Shown: positions 53,006 to 61,375, counted from the first letter of the stretch. The stretch is 64,000 nucleotides of DNA from Bifidobacterium biavatii DSM 23969 (GCF_000741165.1 NZ_JGYN01000006.1:96164-160163), one strand, 5' to 3'. Numbers and translations are program-made. The notes: generated by a model from the letters alone, not told the origin.

Positions 53006-53506
53006 TCAGGCGTTTATTTTCGGCCGTCCGGGTCTGGCGTCCCGCGTTTCGGCCCATGTTCTGACCGCAGCCTCCGAATACAGGGGCCCCTGTGCGGTTT
53101 CGATCACGGGCTTGGGGAAGGAGTCTATCTTGGGGAACGCGTGTGCGCGCTGGCGGGTCACTCCGATTATCCGGGCTATTTCGGCAAACCCGACGACCTT
53201 CGGAAAGGTCGGGCTGGTGGTCTCGCGTTCGGCTTCATCCCAGCTGCGAATCGACACGCCCACGACGTCGAACCCTTCGAGGCGACCGTCGTCGCGGATT
53301 GCGGCGACGGTTTTCTCGAGGGCCGACGCCGTGTCTTCGGCGTCCATTGAGAGGACGACGCTCAGTCCTCTTTCGTCGGCGTCGAGCGCGGCTGATGCGC
53401 CATACCGGCCGAGCCTGTCCATGAGGTCAAAGGCGAAGTCTTCATTGATCGGCATCGGAGTACGTATATCCACCGACACCTGCCAAGTGCGGTTGTTGCT
53501 CGTCAT
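53006..53506 (-). CDS. Phage-type helix-turn-helix protein
   Basis: The 166-residue protein has an N-terminal half of unknown type (VSVDIRTPMPINEDFAFDLMDRL, then DERGLSVVLSMDAEDTASALE). Its C-terminal AlpA/MerR-like helix-turn-helix reads VVGFAEIARIIGVTRQRAHAFP, then FPKPVIETAQGPLYSEAAVRTWAETRDARPGRPK. That arrangement is common in small actinobacterial phage or mobile-element proteins. Its function is not known. It is the last gene of the - strand remnant. Confidence 0.7.
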   Translation of the reverse strand: MTSNNRTWQVSVDIRTPMPINEDFAFDLMDRLGRYGASAALDADERGLSVVLSMDAEDTASALEKTVAAIRDDGRLEGFDVVGVSIRSWDEAERETTSPTFPKVVGFAEIARIIGVTRQRAHAFPKIDSFPKPVIETAQGPLYSEAAVRTWAETRDARPGRPKINA

Positions 53507-53656
53507 GTGTTTCTCCTACCGCAGTTCGCGCCGGCCTCGGTGCGCGCCTCGCGGTTCAGGGACCTTTCTTGAGATGGGGAGGCCGTTTGAGAATTCGTGA
53601 TAAGCTGGTGGCATTGGGAATGGCCGTTCCCGATACCACCAGCGTGATCATTCCGC

Positions 53657-53854
53657 TTACTCGATGAATCCGTTGCGTTTCAGGAGTGACATGCAGTTTG
53701 CGTACCATCGTGAGTCCGATGGTGTTTTGTGTATCATCACTGCCTGTTTGGTTTTGTCCGGCGGATAGCACATCCAGCCTTTCGTTTTGTCCACGATGCG
53801 CCATCCTTGGTTCTCGAGCTTCTCAAGAAGCGGTTTGGTTCTTTTGTCTTTGAT
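53657..53854 (-). CDS. HicA-like toxin fragment or gene with ATC in the start position
   Basis: A 65-codon frame reads KDKRTKPLLEKLENQGW, then KGWMCYPPDKTKQAVMIHKTPSD, then SLLKRNGFIE before TAA. This is the small HicA/YcfA dsRNA-binding-like fold with the usual His-Lys-Thr-Pro segment. A perfect Shine-Dalgarno (GGGAGGTGAT) stands in front, but the codon at the right distance is ATC (53854-53852), and no ATG, GTG or TTG is in frame between it and an upstream stop. Either ATC is a rare start, or an ATG was lost and the gene is dead. No HicB gene is adjacent. Confidence 0.6.
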   Translation of the reverse strand: MKDKRTKPLLEKLENQGWRIVDKTKGWMCYPPDKTKQAVMIHKTPSDSRWYANCMSLLKRNGFIE

Positions 53855-53880
53855 ATCACCTCCCTTTTAATGTTTACGTT

Positions 53881-53913
53881 GTAAATAATACTATATTCTA
53901 TTTACATCGTCAA
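53881..53913 (-). promoter_or_regulatory. Promoter with operator for the HicA-like gene
   Basis: On the - strand TTGACG (53913-53908) and TATTAT (53890-53885) are 17 bp apart. The dyad GTAAATA-N11-TATTTAC (53881-53905) covers the -10 region, so a repressor is likely. Confidence 0.65.
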
Positions 53914-53994
53914 CATATTATGGCATGGAAAAACGCCCCTCGCCCTCCGATCATGGAGGATGAGGGGCGGTTTCCTCTAGAGTGCCGAGCAGGT

Positions 53995-54276
53995 TCACTG
54001 ATTGACGATTGATGCGACGTTGTGACCGTCGTCGACTTCCGGAATACCTGCCGCGCTGGTGAGAATGGACAGGATGGCAGCGAGTCCGGCGGTGCCGGCG
54101 ATGACACGCCAGTCAACCGAGCCGATGAGCGTGGTGGTGCCGATGGCGGCGACCGCGGATTGAGCGGCGGTTTTGATCGCGCGGATCGCCGCGGCGCGGA
54201 CCCAATGGATGAGGTTTTCGGCCTCGCTGCCGTCGATGAGATCGTCGATATCGGGGTGTCCGTCGTTTTTGACCAT
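53995..54276 (-). CDS. Phage holin
   Basis: The 93-residue protein has an acidic N-terminus (MVKNDGHPDIDDLIDG). Two hydrophobic stretches follow (AIKTAAQSAVAAIGTTTLIG and VIAGTAGLAAILSILTSAAG) with Asp-Trp between them, the layout of r1t-type holins. Holins open the membrane so that endolysin can reach the wall. It starts at 54276 behind AAGGAG, 10 bp after the endolysin gene, forming a lysis cassette. A strong hairpin (GCCCCTC/GAGGGGC) lies beyond its stop near 53936-53970. Confidence 0.8.
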   Translation of the reverse strand: MVKNDGHPDIDDLIDGSEAENLIHWVRAAAIRAIKTAAQSAVAAIGTTTLIGSVDWRVIAGTAGLAAILSILTSAAGIPEVDDGHNVASIVNQ

Positions 54277-54286
54277 GGGTTGCTCC

Positions 54287-55180
54287 TTACTTGTCGATGC
54301 GGATGCCGAACGCGGCCGAGTTCTCAACCTTGTTCTGACCGGGCTTGCCACGCAGCGCACCCCATTCGACAACTTTGGCGCCGGCTTGTTTGAGCATGTT
54401 GATCGTGTCGGTCTGATCCTGCGGGGTCTTGAATGCGCGCCACGTGCCGGCGAGGATGTTGGCGATGCAGATGCCGCCGTTGTACTGGAAGAGGATGTGG
54501 GTTGCCTTCATGTCGCTGATGACTCCTTCGATGAGACTGGTATTAGTGGTGGGTTTGCTGGTAGTGGTGGTTTTACCGCCGGTGGCGTAACGTTGCCATG
54601 TGGAGCGGTCGCCGTAGAACTTGTTCAGATCGAGGTTGCCGTTCCAACCGTCGAGTCGTCCGCTGCTCGTGTACTGGCGCATGGCGCAGCTGTAGGTTCC
54701 CTCGTTCCATGGGGTCGACTGGTAGCCGGTGGGCTTGTAGTCCGGGTATTGGGCGACCCACAGACCGCAGTTTTTCCGCACGTCCTCGGGTATCTGATTG
54801 ATCGCGGATGATTGCACGTAGACGAGCGGCCAGACGCCGGTGCGTTTGTGGACTCGTTCCACCCATGCTCGCACCCATGTGCCGTCGCCCCACGCCGTGT
54901 TGTCCCCGGACTCCCAGTCGAGCACGGGGATGGCCTTGCCCTTGTACGGATTGAACGTGTTGAGGAAATGGTCGGCCTCCTTGATCGCGTTCCCTCCGCT
55001 GGCGTAGTGGTAGGCGCCGAGCAGCTTGCCGGCTCGCGCCGCGCCACTCATCTGCGCGTTCCATGCGGGGTTCACGTAGCCGACGCCTTCGGTGGCTTTG
55101 ACGATGACGAAATCACACGGCACTTTGGTGAGATTGATACCGGACTGCCAACTGGCGATGTCGATGCCGTTTAACGCCAT
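54287..55180 (-). CDS. Phage endolysin, GH25 muramidase
   Basis: The 297-residue lysozyme cuts the glycan of peptidoglycan. Its GH25 domain starts NGIDIASWQSGIN (Asp7) and has the active pair in PVLDWESGDN (Asp88, Glu90). It ends near residue 190, followed by a linker (TTTSKPTTNTS) and a small C-terminal domain (SDMKATHILFQYNGGICIANI) probably for wall binding. There is no signal peptide, which fits export through the adjacent holin. AAAGGAGCATGT precedes ATG 55180. Confidence 0.9.
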   Translation of the reverse strand: MALNGIDIASWQSGINLTKVPCDFVIVKATEGVGYVNPAWNAQMSGAARAGKLLGAYHYASGGNAIKEADHFLNTFNPYKGKAIPVLDWESGDNTAWGDGTWVRAWVERVHKRTGVWPLVYVQSSAINQIPEDVRKNCGLWVAQYPDYKPTGYQSTPWNEGTYSCAMRQYTSSGRLDGWNGNLDLNKFYGDRSTWQRYATGGKTTTTSKPTTNTSLIEGVISDMKATHILFQYNGGICIANILAGTWRAFKTPQDQTDTINMLKQAGAKVVEWGALRGKPGQNKVENSAAFGIRIDK

Positions 55181-55259
55181 ACATGCTCCTTTCCGCCCGG
55201 TTCCGGGCATGAAAAAGGCCCGAACGCGGACTTGCGTTCGGACCTTGGTTGGGTTGGGG

Positions 55260-55577
55260 TTATTGGGGGTCGGGTTTGATGTGCGCGTCCCTGATGTCCT
55301 CGATCATTTGGGTGCCGAGACCGTTGCCGCCCAGATCGTGATAAGCCGAGTAGATCTGCTCGGCTCGCTCTTTGATATGGATGGGGCACACGTGCCCGTC
55401 CTCGACCTGCCGGTCGTTGATCTCCTCCAATCGAAGGAACAGGATCAGGCGCATCGCGCGTTCCAACGCGCTGGGTTTCTCGAACCGTCGCAGAATCCAC
55501 GCGGTGAACGTACCTGTGGCTCCCGACCCGATCACGGCGGTCAGGATCACCGCCCACACGGGAATCGTTTCCGTCAC
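55260..55577 (-). CDS. Small phage membrane protein
   Basis: A 105-residue protein with one N-terminal helix (VWAVILTAVIGSGATGTFTAWIL) and a charged cytosolic tail (FLRLEEINDRQVEDG, HIKERAEQIYSAYHDLGG). Position next to endolysin and tail genes suggests a second holin or a virion-associated protein. The start is probably GTG 55577; an ATG 8 bp upstream leads only to a 3-codon frame. Confidence 0.65.
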   Translation of the reverse strand: MTETIPVWAVILTAVIGSGATGTFTAWILRRFEKPSALERAMRLILFLRLEEINDRQVEDGHVCPIHIKERAEQIYSAYHDLGGNGLGTQMIEDIRDAHIKPDPQ

Positions 55578-55600
55578 GTCGTCATGGCCTTCTTTCCTTT

Positions 55601-56083
55601 CTACTGTTTGAACAGGGGATAGTCGGTGGAGTTGAACCAGGTGATTCCATGTTTTTGCATGGCGGTCCAGTCGTCGAGCCGGTACACGCCCACGTTGCTG
55701 AACACGGTGGTCGAATCGACCACGTCACTGCCCTGGAAGCGAATCATGAACCAGTCAGCGGGGAGCGTGAATTGCAGGGTGTAAGTGCCCGACGTAGTGC
55801 TGCTAGCTGCCTTCTGTTTGCCGGTATCGTCGACGACGGCGATCAACGGCCAACCCTGATATGGGGTGTGGGAGCATACCACGGTAGCGCGCAGGATCAG
55901 CGGCACTCCGGCGGACCGACTGTTAAGTGACACGTTGTGCTGGTAGTACACCGTGTTCGCGCCCTTGGCGATGCCGGTCAGGGTAAGTGTGCCGTCACCG
56001 CCGTACGTGATCTTGACGCCATTGGACGAGGATTCCGAGCCGACGAACAGGGGATTGGGGTACAGGTTCTCCACGTGAATCAT
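55601..56083 (-). CDS. Phage virion protein, possibly tail or receptor-binding
   Basis: The 160-residue beta-rich protein begins MIHVENLYPNPLFVGSESSSNG and has a carbohydrate-binding-like beta sandwich look (YGGDGTLTLTGIAKGANTVYYQH, ADWFMIRFQGSDVVDSTTVFSNVGVYRL). Its ATG overlaps the TGA of the upstream truncated gene (ATGA), as is typical in phage tail modules. I cannot name a family with confidence. Confidence 0.6.
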   Translation of the reverse strand: MIHVENLYPNPLFVGSESSSNGVKITYGGDGTLTLTGIAKGANTVYYQHNVSLNSRSAGVPLILRATVVCSHTPYQGWPLIAVVDDTGKQKAASSTTSGTYTLQFTLPADWFMIRFQGSDVVDSTTVFSNVGVYRLDDWTAMQKHGITWFNSTDYPLFKQ

Positions 56084-56162
56084 GCGGCCAGCCCCCAATC
56101 TTGGGAGTCGACCACACGAGTCAGGCGGAGGCTAAGCCCCCCCCCCGAAGATGATGGGCGTG
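56080..56162 (-). pseudogene. 3' fragment of a phage structural gene cut by the IS
   Basis: An open frame enters from the IS edge and ends with SLRLTRVVDSQDWGLAA and TGA at 56080, overlapping the next start. About 27 codons remain. It contains a run of ten C/G at 56137-56146. The rest of the gene is absent. Confidence 0.6.
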
Positions 56163-57551
56163 TGGCGGGTTCTAGTGATCGTTGCAACGCTTGGCTGATT
56201 GATGGGAGTGCCAGGTGGGAGACGAGAGCGCGCAGCGCGCGAGTAGGTGGGTGTTCGAGGGCGTGACGTACGCGACGCGTCGTGAGATGTGCGCGGCGCG
56301 GCGGGGACGGTACGTTGAGTATCTCAACGCGGGCATGAACTTCACGCAGGCCGCTCGCGCGGTGGGCGTGTCGAAGCGAACGGGGAAGGCGTGGCGCAAC
56401 GGTCGGACGCGGGCCACGGGACGCAACGAGAAGCCCTTGGTGGACTGGTATCGTTCCACCGTGGACAAGCCCAAAAAGATCAGCACGAGGTATTTAAGCC
56501 AGGACGAGCGCATGAGCATCGCCGACTGGCGGCATGCCGGCATGGGCGTGCGCGAAATCGCGCGCAGGCTCGCTCGACCGGCGTCGACCGTCAGCCGCGA
56601 ATTGTCACGCAACACGAACCCAGCAACCGGCATGTACGAGCCGTATCGAGCCCAGCAGATGAGCGCGGACAGGCTCAAACGACCCAAACCCGTCAAGGTA
56701 CGCACGGTGCCGGGACTGCTCGACTATATCCACAACGGGTTGCGGGCACATTGGAGTCCCGAGCAAATCGCCGGCAGACTGAGAACCGATTTCCCGGATA
56801 ATGATGCTATGCACGTGTGCGCGGAAACGATCTACCAGGCCATCTACGTCCAGGCCAAGGGCGAGTTGAAAAAGGACGTGTCCAAAGCATTGCGCAGCGG
56901 ACGGGCCGCACGCCGGCCACGCTCGAGCACAGACGAGAGGAAACCCCGGTTCCGCGACCCGATGGTCATGATCAGCGAACGACCCGCGCAGGTCGAGGAC
57001 CGGGCCGTGCCAGGCCATTGGGAAGGCGATCTGATCTGCGGGACAGCGAACCGCAGCGCGATCGGCACGCTCGTGGAACGCTCAACCCGGTTCACGATCC
57101 TCCTGCACCTGCCCGACGGCCACGACGCCGAACACGTCCAGCAGGCCATCATCCGCAAGATGCGCTCACTACCGAAACTCCTGCGCAACTCGCTGACCTG
57201 GGACCAGGGATCCGAACTCGCCCTGCACCAACGCGTTTCCACGGCCCTTGACATGCAAGTGTACTTCTGCGACCCGCACTCACCATGGCAGCGCGGCACG
57301 AACGAGAACACGAACGGACTCCTGCGCCAGTACTTCCCAAAAGGCACCGACCTGAGCGAGTACCCCGAACAGTATCTCGACACAGTAGCCGCAGAACTCA
57401 ACGACCGGCCAAGAAAAACCCTCGGATTCCAAAAACCATCCGAGAAAATCCTCGAACTCATCAACGCCGCATGATACGATCACACCATTCCAAGACCGCC
57501 ATCAAGAGCGGCAAACACCCCAAGTGTTGCAACCACCACTAAAATCCGCCA
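56163..57551 (+). mobile_element. IS30-family insertion sequence
   Basis: Inverted ends begin TGGCGG(G/A)TT(C/T)TAGTG and share GTTGCAAC then CTTGG further in, at 56163 onward and on the other strand from 57551. About 1389 bp with one transposase gene. No target duplication is visible beyond the ends, so adjacent sequence may have been lost after insertion. The right end touches the T tract of the tRNA-Ser terminator. Confidence 0.8.
56215..57474 (+). CDS. IS30-family transposase
   Basis: The 419-residue DDE transposase has an N-terminal helix-turn-helix (MNFTQAARAVGVSKRTGKAW) and a second one (MSIADWRHAGMGVREIARRLARPASTVSRELSRN). The catalytic acids are in HWEGDLICG (Asp), LTWDQGSEL (Asp) and GTNENTNGLLRQYFPKGTDL (Glu), the classic IS30 pattern. 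The frame is intact, so the element may still be active. The likely start is GTG 56215. Confidence 0.93.
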   Translation: MGDESAQRASRWVFEGVTYATRREMCAARRGRYVEYLNAGMNFTQAARAVGVSKRTGKAWRNGRTRATGRNEKPLVDWYRSTVDKPKKISTRYLSQDERMSIADWRHAGMGVREIARRLARPASTVSRELSRNTNPATGMYEPYRAQQMSADRLKRPKPVKVRTVPGLLDYIHNGLRAHWSPEQIAGRLRTDFPDNDAMHVCAETIYQAIYVQAKGELKKDVSKALRSGRAARRPRSSTDERKPRFRDPMVMISERPAQVEDRAVPGHWEGDLICGTANRSAIGTLVERSTRFTILLHLPDGHDAEHVQQAIIRKMRSLPKLLRNSLTWDQGSELALHQRVSTALDMQVYFCDPHSPWQRGTNENTNGLLRQYFPKGTDLSEYPEQYLDTVAAELNDRPRKTLGFQKPSEKILELINAA

Positions 57552-57554
57552 AAA

Positions 57555-57581
57555 GGGGTCCGGGCAACGTGCCCAGACCCC
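57555..57581 (-). terminator. Terminator of tRNA-Ser
   Basis: GGGGTC-GGGC pairs with GCCC-GACCCC with one mismatch, and on the - strand TTTT follows directly, overlapping the IS end. Confidence 0.75.
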
Positions 57582-57587
57582 GGAATG

Positions 57588-57672
57588 CGGACAGAGCGAG
57601 ATTCGAACTCGCGGAGGGTTGCCCCTCAACGGTTTTCAAGACCGTCTCTTTAGACCGCTCAGACATCTGTCC
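57588..57672 (-). tRNA. tRNA-Ser (UGA)
   Basis: On the - strand the acceptor arm GGACAGA pairs with TCTGTCC. The anticodon loop CTTGAAA, closed by ACGGT/ACCGT, gives anticodon TGA. A long variable arm and GTTCGAATC T-loop are present. At 85 nt the length fits class II tRNA-Ser. CCA is not encoded. Confidence 0.95.
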
Positions 57673-57750
57673 ATGCGTGACGCGCGATCAGCGAGTCAAC
57701 CGTTACAGTGTAGCGCAACATGGAGAAAACGCGATGCGCGTTGCACGAAC

Positions 57751-59697
57751 TCACTCTTTGCCGGATATGATGTCGGACAGCGCCTGTCGCATGGCCGTGC
57801 AGTAGTCCGGAAGATCTTCGGGCTGAGCGAGCGTCATGATGTCGGCCAGCCGAACGTCCGGCAGATCACCGGCCGCCGGAGGATTGTCGACCGCGTTGAT
57901 GATCATGTCCGCAACGGCGGATGCGCATTCGATCGGCTGCCCCGACTTGATCCAGCCGAACGTCCGCGGCATGGTGAACAACGCGACTTCGACCAGCTGG
58001 TCGCGATTGTCGACGGCATCCTGCGAGTCGGGCGATGCGTCGGACTGGGACCCGTCCGGAGCCTCGCCTGCGAACCATTCGTCATGCCCGTCGGACATTT
58101 TCCGCAAGGTATCGCGCAGATCGGCGATGCCAGCGTACGCCATTGCGGTGGCGTCGCGGACAACATCGTCGACCATGTCGGCCGCATGTTCGAACCATTG
58201 CGCGTAGGCAGCGCCATCCTCGGTGGCCATGTAGGCGTCCCATTGCTGCCGTTCCCGTTCCATGCCCTTATATTCGCCGTCGGGATACCGAGTCCAGTCC
58301 CGCTGCGCGCGCACCCAGCCGTGCATGTCGCCGACCTTGGACTCCAATTCCGCCAAGGGCTGCATGTTCTTGCCATACCATTCATCGCACGTGGCATTGA
58401 TCCACTCGTCGCGCGTCGGCTTCCGAGTGACCGGTTCGGCGGTAACCTCGGGAGCATCAATCCGAGAATCACCGTCGTCGGACGCCTCGCCGGCGGACCG
58501 AACCGGCACCGACCGGCCGATCGTCGGACCATCGGATGTTGCCGGTCCCGGCTCAACCCCGTCTCCGTCAAAACTGAGTATCAGACCGACATAGTACGGA
58601 ACAAGACATACCACGACAGAAATGAGCAACGATGCGACAAGCCACTGCACCACCCATGTCTCCAAGAGGCCCCACAACACGGTATGCGGGTCGCCGATCA
58701 TCTGATGAGATGACATATAACCCAGCACCGGCAGCGTGACCGGCAGCGACAGCAAACCCCACGCAACCATGTCAATCATTGCCGCGATTATCGCCAATGC
58801 GGACACAATGATCGCCAGGAAAAGCACCACGTAGAGCAGCCACAGTATCGGATCGAACGCACCGCCTCCGGTGGCGCCGCGAATGCCGGAAGCATACTGG
58901 TTGCCCCATCGCAGTATGCGGACCGGTCCGGCGACGATCCAGGTGAGACCGTTGAACACGGTCATGCCGCTGCCGGTTTCGATATAGGCCAGCAGGAACG
59001 CCAAGCCCCATAACACCGCGCCAAGCACGCCGGCAAGCATCACCGCCGCCGTTCCCAGCAGAAACAGCTTACCAGCCCTCCCCGTGACCAGTCTGGCCCA
59101 GACTTTCGCGGGCCATACGAGGAGGTCCAGATACCCGCGTACCGGACGACGCCAGTGACGGAAGATCAGCACGACGAACGGTACCACACAGACAATCGCG
59201 TATTTGCTGAACGCCCACCACAGCAATCGAAGAATGCCCTGCACCGACCCCAGTATCACGTATCCCATTTCGCCGCCGTCGAACGACGTCGAACCGTTGG
59301 GATTGAGTTCAAGGTAACGGCGACTCCACATGCCGTCAGGATCGGCCTTCGCTATCTCGTACGCGATGGGGTTCAGCGTGTGGCTAATCCACAGGTTGGT
59401 GCTGTAGCCCCACGCCTTCATCGTCCTGCCGAATACGTTGAGGTTCGGCACGATCTCCGTCAGGAACGTGAAGGCGATCACGCCGCCGGCGACCGCGGCA
59501 AACACCACCAGCATGGAGCAGGGCACCATGAGCAAGCGTCCGATCACGCCCATGATTGAGGCTACCGGGTTGAATCCGGACGTTCCGTCTGCAGCCTTTC
59601 CCACGGTCTTTGCCGTGGCCGTGTTCTGCGTGTCATTCGATGTCATATCATCACTCATATCTCTCTCAACCGGACAATCCGTACGCGAATCATCCAT
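57751..59697 (-). CDS. Large multi-pass membrane protein, unknown
   Basis: About 648 residues. Several helices are clear: LLMVPCSMLVVFAAVAGGVIAFTFL, YAIVCVVPFVVLIF, LFLLGTAAVMLAGVLGAVLWGLAFLLAY, ILWLLYVVLFLAIIVSALAIIAAMI, WLVASLLISVVVCLVPYYVGLIL. The C-terminal 250 residues are acidic, Trp-rich and probably cytosolic, with no catalytic motif that I recognise. The start is uncertain: Met at 59697 or 59655 both have GGAGAGAG- or GAGAGAG-like sites close by, and the frame is open to 59766. It may belong to a secretion or conjugation-type apparatus, but nothing adjacent supports this. Confidence 0.8.
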   Translation of the reverse strand: MDDSRTDCPVERDMSDDMTSNDTQNTATAKTVGKAADGTSGFNPVASIMGVIGRLLMVPCSMLVVFAAVAGGVIAFTFLTEIVPNLNVFGRTMKAWGYSTNLWISHTLNPIAYEIAKADPDGMWSRRYLELNPNGSTSFDGGEMGYVILGSVQGILRLLWWAFSKYAIVCVVPFVVLIFRHWRRPVRGYLDLLVWPAKVWARLVTGRAGKLFLLGTAAVMLAGVLGAVLWGLAFLLAYIETGSGMTVFNGLTWIVAGPVRILRWGNQYASGIRGATGGGAFDPILWLLYVVLFLAIIVSALAIIAAMIDMVAWGLLSLPVTLPVLGYMSSHQMIGDPHTVLWGLLETWVVQWLVASLLISVVVCLVPYYVGLILSFDGDGVEPGPATSDGPTIGRSVPVRSAGEASDDGDSRIDAPEVTAEPVTRKPTRDEWINATCDEWYGKNMQPLAELESKVGDMHGWVRAQRDWTRYPDGEYKGMERERQQWDAYMATEDGAAYAQWFEHAADMVDDVVRDATAMAYAGIADLRDTLRKMSDGHDEWFAGEAPDGSQSDASPDSQDAVDNRDQLVEVALFTMPRTFGWIKSGQPIECASAVADMIINAVDNPPAAGDLPDVRLADIMTLAQPEDLPDYCTAMRQALSDIISGKE

Positions 59698-59753
59698 CTC
59701 TCTCCGATCCGAGTCTAGCCGACAAGCAATCATCGCCGTACAAACGTACAAAA

Positions 59754-59796
59754 AAATCCCCGGCAAATGAGCAGTGCGCTCATTTGCCGGGGATTT
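59754..59796 (-). terminator. Rho-independent terminator of serS
   Basis: A perfect 19-bp stem (AAATCCCCGGCAAATGAGC and its complement) with a 5-nt loop is followed on the - strand by a run of T (AAAAAAA on the + strand). Confidence 0.92.
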
Positions 59797-59848
59797 CGGT
59801 TCAGGTTAGCGAACCCGTGATGAAATCAGGCCTCCCCCGTGACGAACG

Positions 59849-59958
59849 TCACGCCTCCCACGTGACGAACAGTCCAGTGGACTGTTCGTAGCCGCGCACA
59901 GCGATAGCGGCCGTGCGCGACGCAGGATACAGCAGGCGTGATGAAATCACGCCTCCCA
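59849..59958. repeat. Palindromic repeat element after serS, copy 2
   Basis: ACGAACAGTCCA-G-TGGACTGTTCGT (59865-59889) shares its 19-bp core with the pglX repeat and is also followed by AGCGATAGCG. The 12-bp direct repeat TCACGCCTCCCA flanks it at 59849-59860 and 59947-59958; the second copy is the serS 3' end. A further GTGATGAAATCA repeat lies at 59817-59828 and 59938-59949. Confidence 0.65.
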
Positions 59959-61233
59959 CTTAGTCGGCTCGATGACTTCCTTGCCGCCCATGTACGGACG
60001 CATGGCCTTCGGGATCTCGATGGAGCCGTCCTTCTGCTGGTGGTTCTCGAGGATCGCGACAAGCCAGCGGGTGGTGGCCAGCGTGCCGTTCAGCGTGGAG
60101 ACCGGGCGGGTGGAGCCGTCGGCAGTGCGCTCGCGGATGTTGAGGCGGCGGGCCTGGTACTCGGTGCAGTTCGAAGTGGAGGTGAGCTCGCGGTAGCGGC
60201 CCTGGGTCGGCACCCACGCCTCGCAGTCGAACTTGCGGGCGGCGGAGGAACCGAGGTCGCCGGCAGCGGTGTCGATGATGCGGTACGGCACCTCGACCTT
60301 AGCGAGCATCTCCTGCTCCATTTCGAGCAGGTGCTGGTGCTCCGCGTAGGAGTCCTCCTGCTTCGCGTAGACGAACATTTCGACCTTGTCGAACTGGTGC
60401 ACGCGGATGATGCCGGAAGTATCCTTGCCAGCGGCGCCCGCCTCGCGGCGGTAGCAGGACGACCAGCCGCAGTAGCGCAGCGGACCGTTGCCGAGATCGA
60501 GGATCTCGTTCTCGTGCATGCCGGCGAGCGCCACTTCGGACGTGCCGACGAGGTACTGGTCATCGGGCTCGCGCAGACGGTAGATCTCGTCGGCGTGCGA
60601 GTTAAGGAAGCCGGTGCCGCGCATGACTTCGGGGCGGACCAGCGTCGGGGTGATGGCGAGCACGAAGCCGTGCTGTTCGGCCTGGTCGACGGCCATGGTG
60701 AGCATGGCGATCTGCATGCGGGCGACCGCGCCGCGCAGGAAGTAGAAGCGGGAGCCGCCGACCTTGACGCCGCGGCGCATGTCGATGCCCGCGACCTCGG
60801 TGCCGAGGGTCAGGTGGTCCTTCGGCTCGAAGCCTTCGGCCGCGAAGTCGCGGATCTGGCCGACCTTCTTGACGACGACGTAATCATCCTCGCCGCCTTC
60901 CGGAGCTTCCGGTTCGACGATGTTGGAGAGCTTCCACATGGCGGTGGTGTACTCTTCGGCGGCGGAGTCGGCAGTGGCCTTGTATTCGGCGACCTTGGCG
61001 GCGAGATCCTTAGTCTGCGCGATGAGCGCGGCCTTCTCGTCGGCGGGCGCGGCGGCGACCTTCTTGCCGATTTCCTTCTGCTGGGCGCGGGCCTCCTCGT
61101 ATTCCTTGAGGGCGGTGCGGCGGGTTTCGTCGGACTTGAGCACTTCGTCGACGAGTTCGACGGATTCGCCGCGCTTGCGCTGCGATTCCTTCACGACGTC
61201 GGTATGGTCACGAATGAATTGAATATCAAGCAT
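59947..61233 (-). CDS. serS: Seryl-tRNA synthetase
   Basis: This class II synthetase of 428 residues charges tRNA-Ser. The N-terminal coiled-coil arm (KESQRKRGESVELVDEVLKSDETRRTALKEYEEARAQQ) grips the long variable arm of the tRNA. Motif 2 is CYRREAGAAGKDTSGIIRVHQF and motif 3 is NGTLATTRWLVAILENHQ. The start MLDIQFIRDHTDVVK at 61233 is canonical; the longer open frame upstream is not needed. A tRNA-Ser gene lies 2.3 kb further along the same strand. Confidence 0.96.
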   Translation of the reverse strand: MLDIQFIRDHTDVVKESQRKRGESVELVDEVLKSDETRRTALKEYEEARAQQKEIGKKVAAAPADEKAALIAQTKDLAAKVAEYKATADSAAEEYTTAMWKLSNIVEPEAPEGGEDDYVVVKKVGQIRDFAAEGFEPKDHLTLGTEVAGIDMRRGVKVGGSRFYFLRGAVARMQIAMLTMAVDQAEQHGFVLAITPTLVRPEVMRGTGFLNSHADEIYRLREPDDQYLVGTSEVALAGMHENEILDLGNGPLRYCGWSSCYRREAGAAGKDTSGIIRVHQFDKVEMFVYAKQEDSYAEHQHLLEMEQEMLAKVEVPYRIIDTAAGDLGSSAARKFDCEAWVPTQGRYRELTSTSNCTEYQARRLNIRERTADGSTRPVSTLNGTLATTRWLVAILENHQQKDGSIEIPKAMRPYMGGKEVIEPTKWEA

Positions 61234-61375
61234 GTGCCCCAGCCTACCGCCGTAAGCCGACACGCGGCAAGACCCGAATCCGACGAGAGCGCGACCGCGA
61301 TAGCAACGCGCGAACGTGCAGGAATCGTCGAGTTTCGCCGTGTCGCGCGGCGATTGCGGGCGTGGTGCGGGAACA

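Noticed and set aside
52757..53350. Protein-coding gene on the + strand at the prophage edge
   Set aside because: The frame crosses a terminator and continues antisense to the HTH gene; no motif supports it.
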